64,000 nt of DNA, from the NCBI GenBank assembly GCA_977017575.1, contig CDRNVI010000149.1, positions 62,001-126,000 on the forward strand, given 5' to 3'. How positions within the stretch are numbered: position 1 is the stretch's first letter; each line of letters opens with the position of its first letter. Made by a program: the position numbers and the translations under genes. This DNA is from Paramoeba atlantica. Taxonomy: Eukaryota > Discosea. This document shows positions 1 through 10,537 of this stretch, in pieces. The notes under the pieces were generated by a model that made no database searches, was not told the DNA's origin, and was given only the letters and a program-made list of their open reading frames with translations.

Positions 1-365
1 TATTGTTTTGCCGACGAAACCACAGGGGAAAAAGACCCACGCTCAAACACGCGTTTCCCGCTTTGGTTGACCAAAATATTACAAGTACCCCTCATAAAAT
101 TCGATCAAGAGGTGTTTGTTGGCACTAAAGTCGATCCCATTCTCCTTCTTCAAATCGAGAAAGTGCTCCAGCTGTGCACCTGCAGATAAAACACTTCTTC
201 GGGTGGTTGTGGGACCACGGAGAAACTCTTGGACAGATCATCTTGTCTCATCAAGGCCTGCTTCTTGGAGAGAGTAAGCGGTTTTACCGACATTGACGAA
301 GAATCCTGTGTCTCAAAATTAAAAACGCCCTGTACGATTAAACAGCCTTTTTCGAGCGGTTGATA
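1..365 (-). pseudogene. Tyrosine recombinase fragment (N-terminal core-binding part), cut by the window edge
   Basis: Read on the minus strand, about 190 down to 80 encodes a helical segment (LEHFLDLKKE, then HLLIEFYEGYL) that ends in a stop. It matches a segment of the recombinase remnant at 32.8-33.9 kb (EHFLQLKTE, then KLLIEFFEGYL). The nucleotide similarity continues to about 365, where both copies share a stretch containing cctttttcgag. Such a segment suits the SAM-like core-binding domain of phage-integrase-type recombinases carried by DIRS or Crypton elements. No catalytic residues are inside the window. Frames are broken, so this is a remnant. The family call rests on the better preserved copies and is inference here. 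Confidence 0.5.
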
Positions 366-377
366 AACATCTGTTTT

Positions 378-421
<44 letters not shown>

Positions 422-1745
422 CTTTTTTTTTTCTTTTTTTTTCTATTTTTCTATTTTTTTTCTTTTTTCTTTTTCTTTTCTTTTCTTTTCTTTTTCTTTT
501 TCTTTTCTTTTTTTTTTCTTTGTTTTCTTTTCTTTTCTTTTTCTTTTTTTTTTCTTTTTTTTTCTTTTTTTTTCTTTTTTTTTCTTTTATTTTTCTTTTT
601 TTCTTTTTTTCTTTTTTTCTTTTTTTTCTTTTCTTTTCCTTTTCCTTTTTTCTTTTTCTTTTTCTTTTTCTTCTTTTTCTTTTTCTTTTTCTTTTTCTTT
701 TTTTTTCTTTTTTTTTCTTCTTTTTCTCCTCTTCCTTCTTTTTTTCTTTCTTTTTTTTTTCTTTTTTTTTCTTCTTTTTCTTTCTTCTTCTTTTTTTTTC
801 TTTTTTTCTTTCTTTTTTTTTCTTTTTTTCTTTTCTTTTTTCTATTTTCTTTCTTTGTCTTTTTTTTTTTTTTTCCTTTTTCTCTTTTTTTTCTTTTTTT
901 TTTCTTTTTTCTTTTTTTCTTTTTTTCTTTTTCTTTTTTTTTCTTTTTTTTCTTTTCTTTTTCTTTTTTTTTTCTTTTTTTCTTTTCTTTTTTTTCTTTT
1001 CTTTTTCTTTTTTTTTTTTTTTCTTTTCTTTTCTTTTCTTTTCTCTTTTTTTTTCTTTTTTTTTCTGTGTTTTCTTTTTTCTTTTTTTCTTTTTTTCTTT
1101 TTTTCTTTTTTCTTTTTTCTTTTCTTTCTTTTTTCTTTTTTCTTTTCTTTCTTTTTCTTTTTTTTCTTTTTTTTTTTTCTTTTTTTTTCTTTTTTTTCTT
1201 TTTTCTTTTTTCTTTTCTTTTCTTTTTCTTTTTTTTCTTTCTTTTTTTTCTTTTCTTTTCTTTTCTTTTCTTTTCTTTTTTTTCTTTCTTTTTTTCTTTT
1301 CTTTCTGTGTTTTCTTTTTTCTTTTTTTCTTTTTTTCTTTTTTTCTTTTTTTCTTTTTTTCTTTTTTTCTTTTTTTCTTTTTCTTTTTTTTTCTTTTTCT
1401 TTTTTCTTCCTTTGTTTCTTCCTTTTTTTCCTTCCTTTTTTTTCCTTCTTTTTCTTAATTTCTTTCTTTATTTTTTCTTATTTTTTATTTTTTAAGAAAA
1501 GAAATTAAGAAGAAAAATAAGAAAAAAGAAAAAAGAAAAAAAAAAGAAAAAGAAAAAGAAAAAGAAAAGAAAAAAAAAAAAATTATGAAAAAATAAAAAA
1601 GAAAGAAAAAGAAAGAAAAAGAAAGAAAAAAAGAAAAAAATAACTAAAAAAAAGAAAAAAAAAAGAACAGAAAAAAAAGAAAAAAAAAAGAACAGAAAAA
1701 AAAGAAAAATAAGAAGAAAAAAAATATAAAAACAAGAAAAAAGAA
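378..1745. repeat. 1.1-kb polypyrimidine tract joined to a polypurine tract
   Basis: From about 378 to 1492 the plus strand is almost only T and C. From about 1493 to 1740 it switches to almost only A and G. The poly-Phe/Leu/Ser open frames here are composition artefacts. Elsewhere in the window T/C richness marks introns in the transcribed direction, so this block may be part of a plus-strand intron, but no flanking exon is visible. Confidence 0.9.
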
Positions 1746-2114
1746 TTATTTTTCTTTCTTTTATTGACTTTTGTTTCTTTTACAAGACTCTTTCTTAGAT
1801 TTCTTTTTTTCTTTCTTCTCCTTTTCTGAAATTGGAAAAAAACTGGCCTTTTCAAATCTTTTTTTTATTTTGAGAAAAAGAAAGAAGAAAGTGTTCGATT
1901 TGGTAAGAATTTTTGGAGAATTTGGGTAATTTTTTTGACTTCTTTTTTTGAACCTCCTTCTTTTTGATTATGATTAACTAATTAATTATTAATATTGAAC
2001 TCAGAAAGTGGACCAGGTCTATTCCCAACAATTCCAACAACAACAACAAGGGAGAGAGGGAGTTTGCCACACTCTTGTTATGGTCTAATTTAGTTTCTTA
2101 ATTTGAAAGCAAGA

Positions 2115-2164
2115 TTCATATTCTCTGGGTACTAATTTTCAAATTAGTACCCAGAGAGAATGAA
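2115..2164. repeat. Palindrome family, site 1
   Basis: Near-perfect inverted repeat with arms at 2115-2138 and 2140-2164. The core is CTCTGGGTACTAATTT paired with its complement, leaving almost no loop. Related palindromes occur near 3126, 43458 and 55797. It lies in intergenic DNA with no gene attached. It could be a folded RNA element, a protein site or a very short MITE. Confidence 0.85.
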
Positions 2165-2229
2165 AAAAAAGTGTCCACATTGCAAACACATGAAACTTAC
2201 TCCTTTTGATGTGATTGATCAGATAGGTA

Positions 2230-2380
2230 CATGTTTTTTGTTTTGTTTTGGTTGTTTTGGTTGTTTTTGTGTGAGTTTTTGTTTTGTGTTTTTTTTTGTG
2301 TGTGTGTGTTTGTTGTGGGTTGAGGAGGGAGATGAAGAAACCTGTTCTTTGAAAAAAGTTGGCTCGGTCACTTGGTCTTT
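2230..2380. repeat. Dispersed repeat copy (second copy near 31320-31480)
   Basis: A T/G-rich stretch followed by a block containing gaagaaacctg and aaaaagttgg is shared, with small differences, with 31320-31480. No protein or RNA gene is recognisable in either copy. The element type is unknown. Confidence 0.55.
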
Positions 2381-2499
2381 TTTTTTTATATTTATAATTC
2401 TAAAAAAAAAAAATGAAAATCTTACATAGAGGGAAAAAATAGTGGCAGTTGGTGTGGTGTGTGTTGTATGGGGTCTCTTTTTGGCATTATGTTGTGGGT

Positions 2500-2510
2500 T
2501 CTTTCTTTCT

Positions 2511-2542
<32 letters not shown>

Positions 2543-2600
2543 TCTATTTTTTCTTTTTCTTTTCTTTTTCTTTTTCTTTTTCTTTTTTTTCTTTTTTTTT

Positions 2601-2632
<32 letters not shown>

Positions 2633-2936
2633 TCTTTTTCTTTCTTTTTTTTTCTTTTCTTTTTTTTCTTTTTTTTTTGTGTTTTTTTTGTTTGTTTTTT
2701 TTTTTTTGTTTTTTTTTTTTTGTTTTTTTGTTTTTTTATTTTTTTGTTTTTTTGATTTTTGTTTTTTTTTTTTTCTTTTTTTCTCTTTTTTTCTTTTTTT
2801 TTTCTTTTTTCTCTTTTTTTCTTTTTTTTTTCTTTTCTTTTTCTTTTTTTCTTATTTTCTTTTTTTTTTCTTTTTTTTTTTCTTTTTTCTTTTTTTCTTT
2901 TTTTCTTTTTTTCTTTTTTTCTTTTTTTATTCTATT
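2500..2936. repeat. Polypyrimidine tract
   Basis: About 430 bp of T with scattered C and a few G on the plus strand. It has the same texture as the introns of the kinase genes, but no exon borders can be defined. Its open frames are low-complexity artefacts. Confidence 0.85.
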
Positions 2937-3125
2937 CCTGCGCTTTCTAATATGTTGAAAAACAAAAGAGAGAAAGAATTGAAATTTCTTTTTGTTTTAA
3001 GGAGCTGACTTTGTCTCTTTTGAAACTAGAAGCTACATTTATTCAAGTTCAATTCTTCCAAAAATCCATAAGTTTGTTTTTCTCTCCCCCATCTTTTCCT
3101 TTGACACAATGGTAAATGAATGGGT

Positions 3126-3175
3126 TCATTCTCTCTGGGTACTAATTTGAGAATTCAAGAACCCAGAGAGTATGA
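3126..3175. repeat. Palindrome family, site 2
   Basis: Arms at 3126-3140 and 3161-3175 pair over 15 positions with one mismatch around the CTCTCTGGGT core, with a 20-nt centre. It has the same core sequence as site 1, about 1 kb away. Confidence 0.8.
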
Positions 3176-3239
3176 CTCAAATGCTCATGCCCATGTCTTC
3201 CGAAAGGAAAGAAAGAAGGAAAGGGAGAGCAAAGGAGAA

Positions 3240-3680
3240 AGAGAGGAAAAAAATAAATCCATAATTTTATCATCTCTTCTTCTTTGCGCCATTCTTTTCA
3301 GACACCTAAACAAGAAGGAAAAGGAAAAGAAGGAAAAGGAAAAGGGAAAAAAAAATAAAAAACAAAAACATAAAAAAAAAAAAAGAATGTAAAAAAAAAT
3401 TAAAAAAAAGATAAAAAGCCACAAAAAAAAGGACAAAAAGAACAAGAACCAAAAAAATAAAACAAAAAAAATAGCTCTTAATGTCAGCAAAGGGAGATCA
3501 CAAAAAAACCCACCAAAAAAAAAAATTGAAAATGACATGGCAGGAAGGTTTGTGACTCCCTTGCGGACATCAGCAAGGAAAAAGTTTACAATATTCAGTG
3601 TTTTGGTGTTTTTCTCTTCAAAAAGAAACAAAATAAATTGAAAATGAACATGGCAGGAGAAAGTTTGTGACTCAAGGTGC
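3240..3680. repeat. A-rich spacer ending in a diverged direct repeat
   Basis: 3240-3520 is A-rich low-complexity DNA without a gene. Two direct repeats follow, about 3525-3560 and 3637-3676, sharing an aaattgaaaatga block, catggcagga and tttgtgactc. They immediately precede the plus-strand tyrosine recombinase remnant and might belong to its end, but this is only proximity. Confidence 0.5.
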
Positions 3681-3828
3681 ATTTTTCCATTTCACAATAT
3701 GCAATGCCTCGCGTCCACCAGCACCAGCACCAAAACACCGGTGTCGAGATGATCTGATGAACGTGCCTCGAAGAAGAACTGTTCCAAATCTGATCATTGC
3801 TTGGATCCCTAGGAAACGATAGGAGGAG

Positions 3829-4765
3829 GACCTTGGCCTTGATGACACGTCTGCACAGGTGCAAGAAATCACGAAAAATTCTTCCACAAAAAGAGACACT
3901 TTCCTTCGTGCCGCCTCACGCTTCTTGTACTGGGCAAGTGGAAAGGAGGTCCCATTCAACGAGCAATGCTTGGTCCGATATATTTGAATGAGTTCCTTTA
4001 CAACACATGTCCAACCCAGACGGTACTTGTGTTTTTTGATCTTGGCTCCTTTTTCACAGAAATTTCGCACCTGAAGAAATTTCTGATCCTCAAGCACGGT
4101 GCTGATCTTCGCCAGACCCCAGAGCTCAACAAGAGGTTGGTCAGCTTTCAGAAATGACACCTCCCCCATTAAAAGCAGGAGTTTTTTCTTATAAACATTT
4201 GAAACAATTCGCTGCGTGACCTGTCGAACCAAATGCTAAGCTTCGCGAAAACCAAGAGAACCTTCTTGCGTTTTGCTCTTTCTTCTTGTCTGAGTCGAAA
4301 ATTCAGAGAGATGGTGTCCTTAACTGTTGGAGACGTCGGAGAGTGACGCTTCCTCAACGAGAGAGGTGGTAATTTCTCTGGTCCGGACCAAAACTGGTGT
4401 TTCAGCACGTGAATACACTGTGAGAGGAGGTGAGTCTTGGGATATTGCGCAAGCAATGCAGGAACACCTTGTTGCTCTGAAGTCAACGTACCAAGAGGAT
4501 TTTCATCCAGAGACTCGCCTCTGGAACCGTTTTGATCTTCCGACAAACCGTTTTCAACGCTGTCCCATTGGAAAAAATCACTTGTCTTGAGACTGCATCT
4601 GCTGTTGCTCGTTACAATAAACTGTCTGGCTTTTTCAGTTCACATTCTTTTCGGAGAAGTCCAGCGATGGAAATGGCGATTGCAGGTTAATGGAACTCCA
4701 GCAAGATTGCTCGAGGCTATATCAGCAACACCGAGAATCAAAGGAGCCGTACTGCCTCTCTTCTT
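3829..4765 (+). pseudogene. Tyrosine recombinase pseudogene (DIRS/Crypton-like)
   Basis: Several plus-strand frames together outline an integrase-type tyrosine recombinase. A helical core-binding segment (FLRAASRFLYWASG, then a NEFLYN stretch) lies at about 3870-4000. The region around SRKFREMVSLTVGDV at about 4275-4325 fits the catalytic-domain start that carries the first arginine. VVISLVRTKTG at about 4366-4400 fits the beta-strand lysine. SHSFRRSPAMEMAIAG (His codon 4643-4645) is the HxxR motif, and a candidate nucleophile Tyr (4718-4720) follows in the same frame. At least one in-frame TAA and several frameshifts interrupt it, so it is decayed. In eukaryotes such enzymes insert circular DNA intermediates of DIRS, Ngaro or Crypton elements. 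No reverse transcriptase is adjacent. Family call fairly sure, subfamily unknown. Confidence 0.7.
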
Positions 4766-4782
4766 CAAGGAGGTCTTCTCTC

Positions 4783-4872
4783 TTCCTCTTCCTCTTCCTC
4801 TTCCTCTCCCTCTCCCTCTTCCTCTCCCTCTCCCTCTCCCTCTCCCTCTTCCTCTTCCTCTTCCTCTTCCTC
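4783..4872. repeat. TTCCTC/TCCCTC hexanucleotide array
   Basis: About 15 tandem hexamers alternating TTCCTC and TCCCTC follow directly after the recombinase remnant. Frames reading Leu-Pro, Ser-Leu or Arg-Glu repeats here are composition artefacts. Confidence 0.9.
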
Positions 4873-4879
4873 CAGCTCT

Positions 4880-6145
4880 GTGAGAATGGATAAAAAAAAA
4901 GAATAACCTCCATATGAGGGATATGAGGGCGAAGCGAATCAACGTGGGGGTCCCAAGAATGTGTGTGTGTGTGTGTTCTTCCACTCGCGCGGCTGCGTGC
5001 AAAAAGAAAACAAACTGAAAAAAAGAGCCCAAAAAAAGAGAGAGGGACACCACACTCCCCGTGTCAGCCCAAAAAAAAGAGCCCCAATCTCAACCCGGTT
5101 ATCTGGTTTTCCCTCCGTCCATTGGCGGTTGGTGACTTCCCTCTCTTTCTTCTTCTTCTTTCTTCCTCCCCTTCTTTTTTCCTCCCCTTCTTTCTTCCTC
5201 CCCTTCTTTCTTCCTCCTTCTTCTTCTTCCTTTACAATCACAAGGCCATCAGAAAGATATTCTTCTATTATTATTTGTTGTTAGGCACACAATGGAATGG
5301 AAGCTGCCCTCGAACCTTACTTACCGTGGCTACTCCTCGCTCCTCGCTCCTCGCTCCTGTCCCACAACACACCATAGTAGTGAAAGCAAGAAGAGACACC
5401 ACCCCCAATCCACAGGTTTTTTTTTTCTTTTTTCCCTTCTTATTTTTCTTGTTTTTTTTTTTTATCTTTTTTTTCTATCTCCTTCCCCCTCCCCTCTTTA
5501 CTCTTCTCTTCACTTTTCATTCCTGTTTTTTTTTTTATTTTTTTCTATCTATCTATCTCAAAAAACATTAAAAAAATGCAAACCTTGAGTTGTGAGAGAG
5601 TATTGATTTCCGAACATCAAAATAATTAGACAACAACACTCACACACCCCGTAAAAAACAACTAGAGATTTTAATTTGTTCGAGATTTTTTAAACCTACC
5701 AATGAATGCCCAAGAAAAACAAAATCTATTTTTTTTTTGTCTCCACACAACCAGAAGAAAAACTAAAAAAAAAAAGTAGGGCGCACGTGACAAAATTGAC
5801 AATTTTTTTGTAAATTTTGAGATTGAGAAGAAGAAGAGAGGCTCTCGCGATTTAGTTGTTTTATTTGTTTTGAAGAACGTTTCTTTTTATCAAAGAAGTG
5901 AAGAAGAAAAATTCTTTTTTTTGTTGAATCTCCCTTTTTTTTTTGTTGAAAAAAAAAAGGAAAGATGACTTGTGGTAAAATATCTTCTTTCTTTCTTTTT
6001 CGTCTCTTTCTCTCGTCTCTTCTCTCTCTCTCTCTCTCTCTCTTCTCTCATCTCCCTGTCTCCCAGAAACCTTTTTTTATTTTATTTTCTCTTTTCCCCT
6101 CTTGTCTCTTTATTTAAAAAAAATTGACTTTTTTTTTTAGTTTCA
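4880..6145. other. Upstream spacer of kinase gene 1, no gene called
   Basis: Contains a short GT run (about 4960), TTCC-rich arrays (5150-5230), a pyrimidine block (5418-5565) and CT repeats (6018-6045). Short blocks resemble the spacer upstream of kinase gene 2 at 17.9-19.0 kb, for example caaaccttgag (about 5579 and 17884) and gcgagatttagttt-like sequence (about 5848 and 18095). The upstream DNA was therefore probably duplicated together with the gene. I see no confident coding exon. Confidence 0.55.
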
Positions 6146-6150
6146 AATTT

Positions 6151-6177
6151 TTTACCGTTACTTTCTCGTTTTTCAAA
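6151..6177 (+). promoter_or_regulatory. Shared upstream element of kinase gene 1
   Basis: TACCGTTACTTT followed after a few bases by TTTTCAAA lies about 125 bp before the start codon. The same pair lies about 122 bp before the paralogue at 18969-18992, inside otherwise diverged DNA. Position and conservation suggest a core promoter or factor site. Function is inferred. Confidence 0.5.
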
Positions 6178-6278
6178 TAATTTCAAACCCGCCCGCCTCT
6201 ACTTCTCTCTTTCTCTTTTCTTTTTTCTTTTTTCGTTTCGCTTCTCTCAATTTTGAATCACCTCATCCTGCAAAAGAC

Positions 6279-6998
6279 ATGCAGTCGCCTGTTATCCCAA
6301 TCTGTCTCTCCAATGGAAAAAAAGAAAGCCAATTTTGTGTGGTTTGACATCTCTTTTTTCTTTTTCTTCCTTTTTTTCTTCCCTTCTTTCCTCTTATCTT
6401 ATCGTTTTTTTTTTGTGGGGCAAATCACAGGAAAAAATCATCAATGAAGATACGATAAAGGGAATCACGAAAGTGGTTCTCAAAGGGACCCTTGCTCGTA
6501 CGGAAGCTTTTTATTTGAAAGGGTTTCAAGAAGAAGCAAACCCGGTGGAATTCAATATTCTGCAAAACGTTCCGGAAGAAATTTGTGTGAAAGTTCTTTT
6601 TCTCCCATCTCTTTCTTTCTCCTTTTTCACCTTTCTTTGTCTCTTCTCTCATTTTTTTTTAAAAAAAAAATAGCCATTCCATTCATTTTTAATCCATTTT
6701 GAATGGACCGGAATCCGATTTTGGGGGATGTTGCTCCCGGATCGAGGGTTGACACTCGATTGGTATATTGATTACCACACACCACCAGATGTTCTTTTCT
6801 TTTTTTTCTTTTTTTTTAATGATTTTCATTCTTTGATAAATTCTTTAGGCAATTAAAAGAGGAATCGTAAATTCGTTATTAAGATGTGTATATTATCTCA
6901 AAGTATTCTTTTGTTTAATTCTCTCTTCCTTTTTGTTCTTTCTTCCTTTTTTTCCTTTTTTTTTCTTGCCTTCTCTTTCTTGATTTTTTTTTTTTCAG

Positions 6999-7068
<70 letters not shown>

Positions 7069-7957
7069 TTTTTAAAAGATGTGTTTTCTCTCACACACAC
7101 TATTTTATTTTTTTCTCCTCCCCCCTTCTTTTGATTAAAAAAATAATATTCCAGCAGATCAATTTAATCCACCGAGACATCAAACCAACCAATATTGTAA
7201 TGGCTGGTAAAGGTTATTATTTCCAATCTTTTTTTTTTTGACTACTCCCACTCTCTTTTCTCTCCCTTTAAAAAAACTCCTCTTCTCCGTTCTTACATAT
7301 TTTTTGCAGCATCAGTCCGGCTAATTGATTTTGAATTTGCCAAAGCTCCAAATCCCAAAAAGAATGGAAAATTAAAAATTCAGACTAATGTTGGCACTGA
7401 ATATTTTAAAGCTCCGGAGATTGGAGGGAAGAAAGGATACGATTTTTCGGTTGATTTGTTCAGGTCGCCTTTTATTTTTTTTTAGCATTTTTTGGTCTGG
7501 GGAGGGAGAGAGGGGGATTTTTCAGTCAAAGAATGTTCACAAATTATTTTTATTGATTCGTTATTTGATTTTTTTTTTAAAAAAATAGTACTGGGAGGAC
7601 AATTATATTTATGTTTACGACATTTTTGGGTGAAACATTTCTGGAGACTATTAATGCGTTAGATAAGCAAGCGAAAACAATCCTCCCTAAAGGTTTCTTT
7701 TTATTTTTCACTACACACCTCCTCTTTGTGATGTATATATTACATTTTTGAATTTATTTTTTGCACACACAGATATAGAAGAGTTAGTTTTAGTGTTAAC
7801 ACATAAGAATTCGACAAAAAGAGGGAATATCCAACAGATTTTGTCTCAATTTTCGCATTTAATTACATTTGGAACTCTCTCCCTCCTTGAACACTTATCT
7901 TCTTCTTCTTCTTCCTCTTCCTCTTCCTCTTCCTCTTCTCTTTCCTTTCCTTCCCTC

Positions 7958-7989
<32 letters not shown>

Positions 7990-8169
7990 CTCCTCTTCCT
8001 CCTCTTCCTCCTCTTCCTCCTCTTCCTCCTCTTCCTCTTCCTTGACCACCAAGAGAAAAAAGAAGGGTTTAAAAATTTTATTCTCTCTCTCTTTACAACC
8101 AAACACACAAACAACACACAAAAAAAAATCTTAATTATTTCCATAACAGCAACAGCACCCCGTAAATAA
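6279..8169 (+). CDS. Atypical protein kinase 1 (DFE motif), nine exons
   Basis: Proposed exons: 6279-6338, 6431-6592, 6674-6790, 6849-6902, 7155-7206, 7310-7463, 7589-7692, 7773-8066 and 8150-8169. Together they give 338 residues with all GT..AG borders and phases agreeing. In order it shows a candidate ATP-binding lysine in AFYLKGF, the catalytic loop HRDIKPTN, LIDFEFAK where kinases have DFG, the activation-segment end GTEYFKAPE, and the helix-F region DLFSTG. A poly-Ser tract and a lysine-rich tail follow. A clear glycine-rich loop is missing. It should be a Ser/Thr-type kinase, but DFE and the poor glycine loop make normal metal and ATP binding uncertain. It is paralogous to the gene at 19.1 kb. 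ATG 6279 was chosen because its frame splices cleanly. The last intron is placed by analogy; without it the frame ends at 8134. Confidence 0.82.
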
Positions 8170-8318
8170 AAAAATGAGGAAATGCAATCTTCAAGTGGTC
8201 AATGATATTCAATGGTGGGGAGAAGCCAAAACAAAAACTGAAGATTGGGAAGAAAAACCTCACCCAAGACGATTTTACTTTTGACCTTTATTTTTTATTT
8301 TCTTTTTTTTAAGTCTCA

Positions 8319-8324
8319 ATAAAA
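8319..8324 (+). terminator. Poly(A) signal of kinase gene 1
   Basis: AATAAA about 150 bp after the proposed stop codon, in T-rich DNA. Confidence 0.5.
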
Positions 8325-8426
8325 TGATTTCTTTTTTGAAAAATAGAGAAGAAAGAGTGGTGGCGGGGCACTCATTTTTTTCTTTTGAGGTGAAAAAGAG
8401 AAGCTAGACTTTTTCCTCTCCCTTTC

Positions 8427-8468
8427 TGCAGGGGAAGTACTTCCCCTTTCTGCAGGGGAAGTACTTCA
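8427..8468. repeat. Tandem duplication carrying a perfect 16-bp palindrome
   Basis: The palindrome GGGGAAGTACTTCCCC is followed by a second, 3'-truncated copy, each preceded by ctttctgcag-like sequence. It lies downstream of kinase gene 1. Possible factor site or hairpin; function unknown. Confidence 0.75.
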
Positions 8469-8469
8469 G

Positions 8470-9014
8470 TTTTGGAAAAATCTTGCCTCCTGAGCAAAAC
8501 AAAAATCAATCTATTTTCATTCAAAAATGAAATTTTTTTGAAAAAAAAAAAGAAGAGTGTTGTTAGTGCTCTCTCTATCTCTCCCCTATCATTATCACCT
8601 AAGAGGAGGGGCGCTTGGGCTCCGACGCTGGATTTCCACTATTTCGTTTGAAAATCCAACTCTCTTCTTCGCCACCTCTTTATGTTTGGTCAAATTGGAT
8701 CTGTTATTGGGAATCCGTATTAAAGAAAAACAAAAGGGATGATGTTGTGAGAACAAAAAAAAATTACAGTTCGATTTCATTTTTTCTCAGAGTCCTGAGA
8801 ATGCGTCTAAAGAGAAGAGTGATGAGAGAGAGAGAGAGAGAGGAACAAGAGAGAAAAAGGGAGGGAATAAGGAGAAAGAAAAATCCCTCACCGATACTCA
8901 TTTGCTCTTTCCAAAATCCATGAAATTTCAGTTTGAGGAAACCCAACAATTACCTCTATGTCAAAGCTCTGAAAAAAAGAGGATGAGTGAAAAAAAGAAA
9001 AAAGAAAGGACAGG

Positions 9015-9054
<40 letters not shown>

Positions 9055-9720
9055 TGATGATAGAAGAAAAAAACACCAGGATTGAATATCGCGAGAAGAG
9101 GTGGCATAAAAAGTTCAAAAAATTCATTCCTTTCAGCCACCCTCGAAAAATTTGTTCGATTGTTTCGCCTATTTTTTTTTTGTATTTTTTTTTAAAGGTG
9201 GAGAGGAGCTCATAAAGCAACTTTTGTGAATCGATGAACAAATTTTTTTTTTTAAAAAAAAAACCCTTCCATTGTCCGCAAACAAGCTGGAATGCTGTTA
9301 GGGGCAAGGGGTCGCAACTCTTCCCTTGAGAAAGTAGCAGGAGCTTCTTTAAGGGAGCATCGCTTACATAAGAATGGATAATCGACAAGAGCTCAAACTA
9401 TTAATTTATGTGAACAAAAAAAGAGAAACGAAAAAAAAAAAAAAAAAAACGAGAAACAACGAACTTGTCTTTGTTCATCAATAATCTCCGGGTCCATCTT
9501 GAAAAGAAAAACAACAAAAGAAAAAGAACAACAAAAACAACAACAAAAAAAAACACACCACAATCGGTTCTTCTTTCCTTTCCTTCCCCCATTGAACCCC
9601 TTCAGCAGTTCAAGGCAAAAAATGGGAATCGTAAACTGAAAATGATCCCAATCTTTTGGAAGTAAAATTTCGAAAACTTGTGCTTTTTTATTCCTTTTTT
9701 TTGTTTTTTTTTTTCCTTTT
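8470..9720. other. Spacer with no recognisable gene
   Basis: Holds GA-rich runs (8824-8850 and 9010-9055), A/T-rich DNA and several short open frames of up to 166 codons on the minus strand. None of these shows a domain or a convincing exon border. Nothing else seen. Confidence 0.5.
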
Positions 9721-9721
9721 T

Positions 9722-9974
9722 TTTTTCTTTCTTTTTTATCTTCTTCTTCTTGTAAATGTTCGTTTTATTTTGGGTGTAGAAAATAAAGCACAAAGTCAAA
9801 CGAAATCGTAAAAGATATAGTCTAAAAGGAAAACAGGAAAGCAGCAGCAAAAGCAGAAAACAGCAAACGTTTCCGTTCGCGGTTCCTTGTTTGCACGTTT
9901 TCCGGTTTGACCAAGAGAATCGAGAGAGTTTTGTTTTCGAAGCTGCAAAGGATTTCCGTATTTACATTCTTTAG
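9722..9974 (-). repeat. Dispersed repeat, internally deleted copy (R1)
   Basis: Shares a start near tattttgggt, the block gcaaaagcagaaaacagcaaa and an end around ctgcaaaggatttccg with 31715-32200, and in inverted orientation with 22566-22995. R1 jumps directly from the first block to the last and so lacks roughly 230 bp of the middle. It has no coding potential and abuts the 3' LTR of the gypsy element. Confidence 0.8.
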
Positions 9975-10110
9975 TATTATTAATTTTAAAATCCAGATTC
10001 AAGAGAGTTCAAGAGTGTACAAATTGAAAAAGTTGTCAAATTGAAGTTTTGGGAAATCGCAGAAAATGGTTTGGAGAAGTGGTGAGGAGAAGGAGCCCTC
10101 TGTTGTTCCA
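9975..10110 (-). repeat. 3' LTR of the gypsy element
   Basis: Direct repeat of 13276-13416 over about 115 bp (caagagagttcaagagtgta, gttttgggaaatcgcag, ggtttggagaagt). Its far end is diverged. Confidence 0.75.
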
Positions 10111-10201
10111 TCTCATCATCTCAGCGAGTCTGTGAGGAAACCTTTTCCAAGCAGGTAAAAAACCTCACCATTTCCAAGTCTGTTATCAGTCCGCCCACCG
10201 C

Positions 10202-10500
10202 TCAAGGTAATCTTTTAATTCCTTTGTACCTTCCAGGTTTTCTTCCAGTGGATGGGTTGGATTTCCAGAGCGGTATATTGTTGATATCCGTCATATTGTC
10301 TTTCAGAGATAATTTCTGTTGTACCTCGCTCAGACTTCTCTGTCCATCTCCTAGCAGGAGTTCTTTTTCTTCAATCACAACATCTCGTCTCATAATGAAT
10401 TCTTTGAACTTGCACCATAACCCTTTTTTTGATGCATCCACGGGGATATAGAATGTTTTTCTGAAATTTGGGGTGAACAAGCATTGGTATTTTCGCAATT
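10202..10500 (-). pseudogene. Gypsy RNase H remnant
   Basis: The minus-strand frame contains FYIPVDASKKGLW, which matches the first RNase H strand with its catalytic Asp (family pattern TDAS..G). The remaining catalytic residues are not found before the LTR. It is separated from the RT part by a frame change. Confidence 0.6.
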
Positions 10501-10537
10501 GTTTCCTTCATTTCCTGAAATTCATTATTCTGCCTCT

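Noticed and set aside
360..1508. Open frames of 142-382 codons rich in Phe, Leu and Ser
   Set aside because: They arise from T/C composition. All three frames are open at once and no other sign of coding is present. The same applies to similar frames at 2442-3008, 34.5-35.2, 40-41.7, 44.5-46.8 and 51.9-54.1 kb.
7905..8040. Separate Glu-rich or Arg-rich minus-strand protein at the TTC/TCC array
   Set aside because: It is the complement of the poly-Ser coding tract in the last large exon of kinase gene 1.
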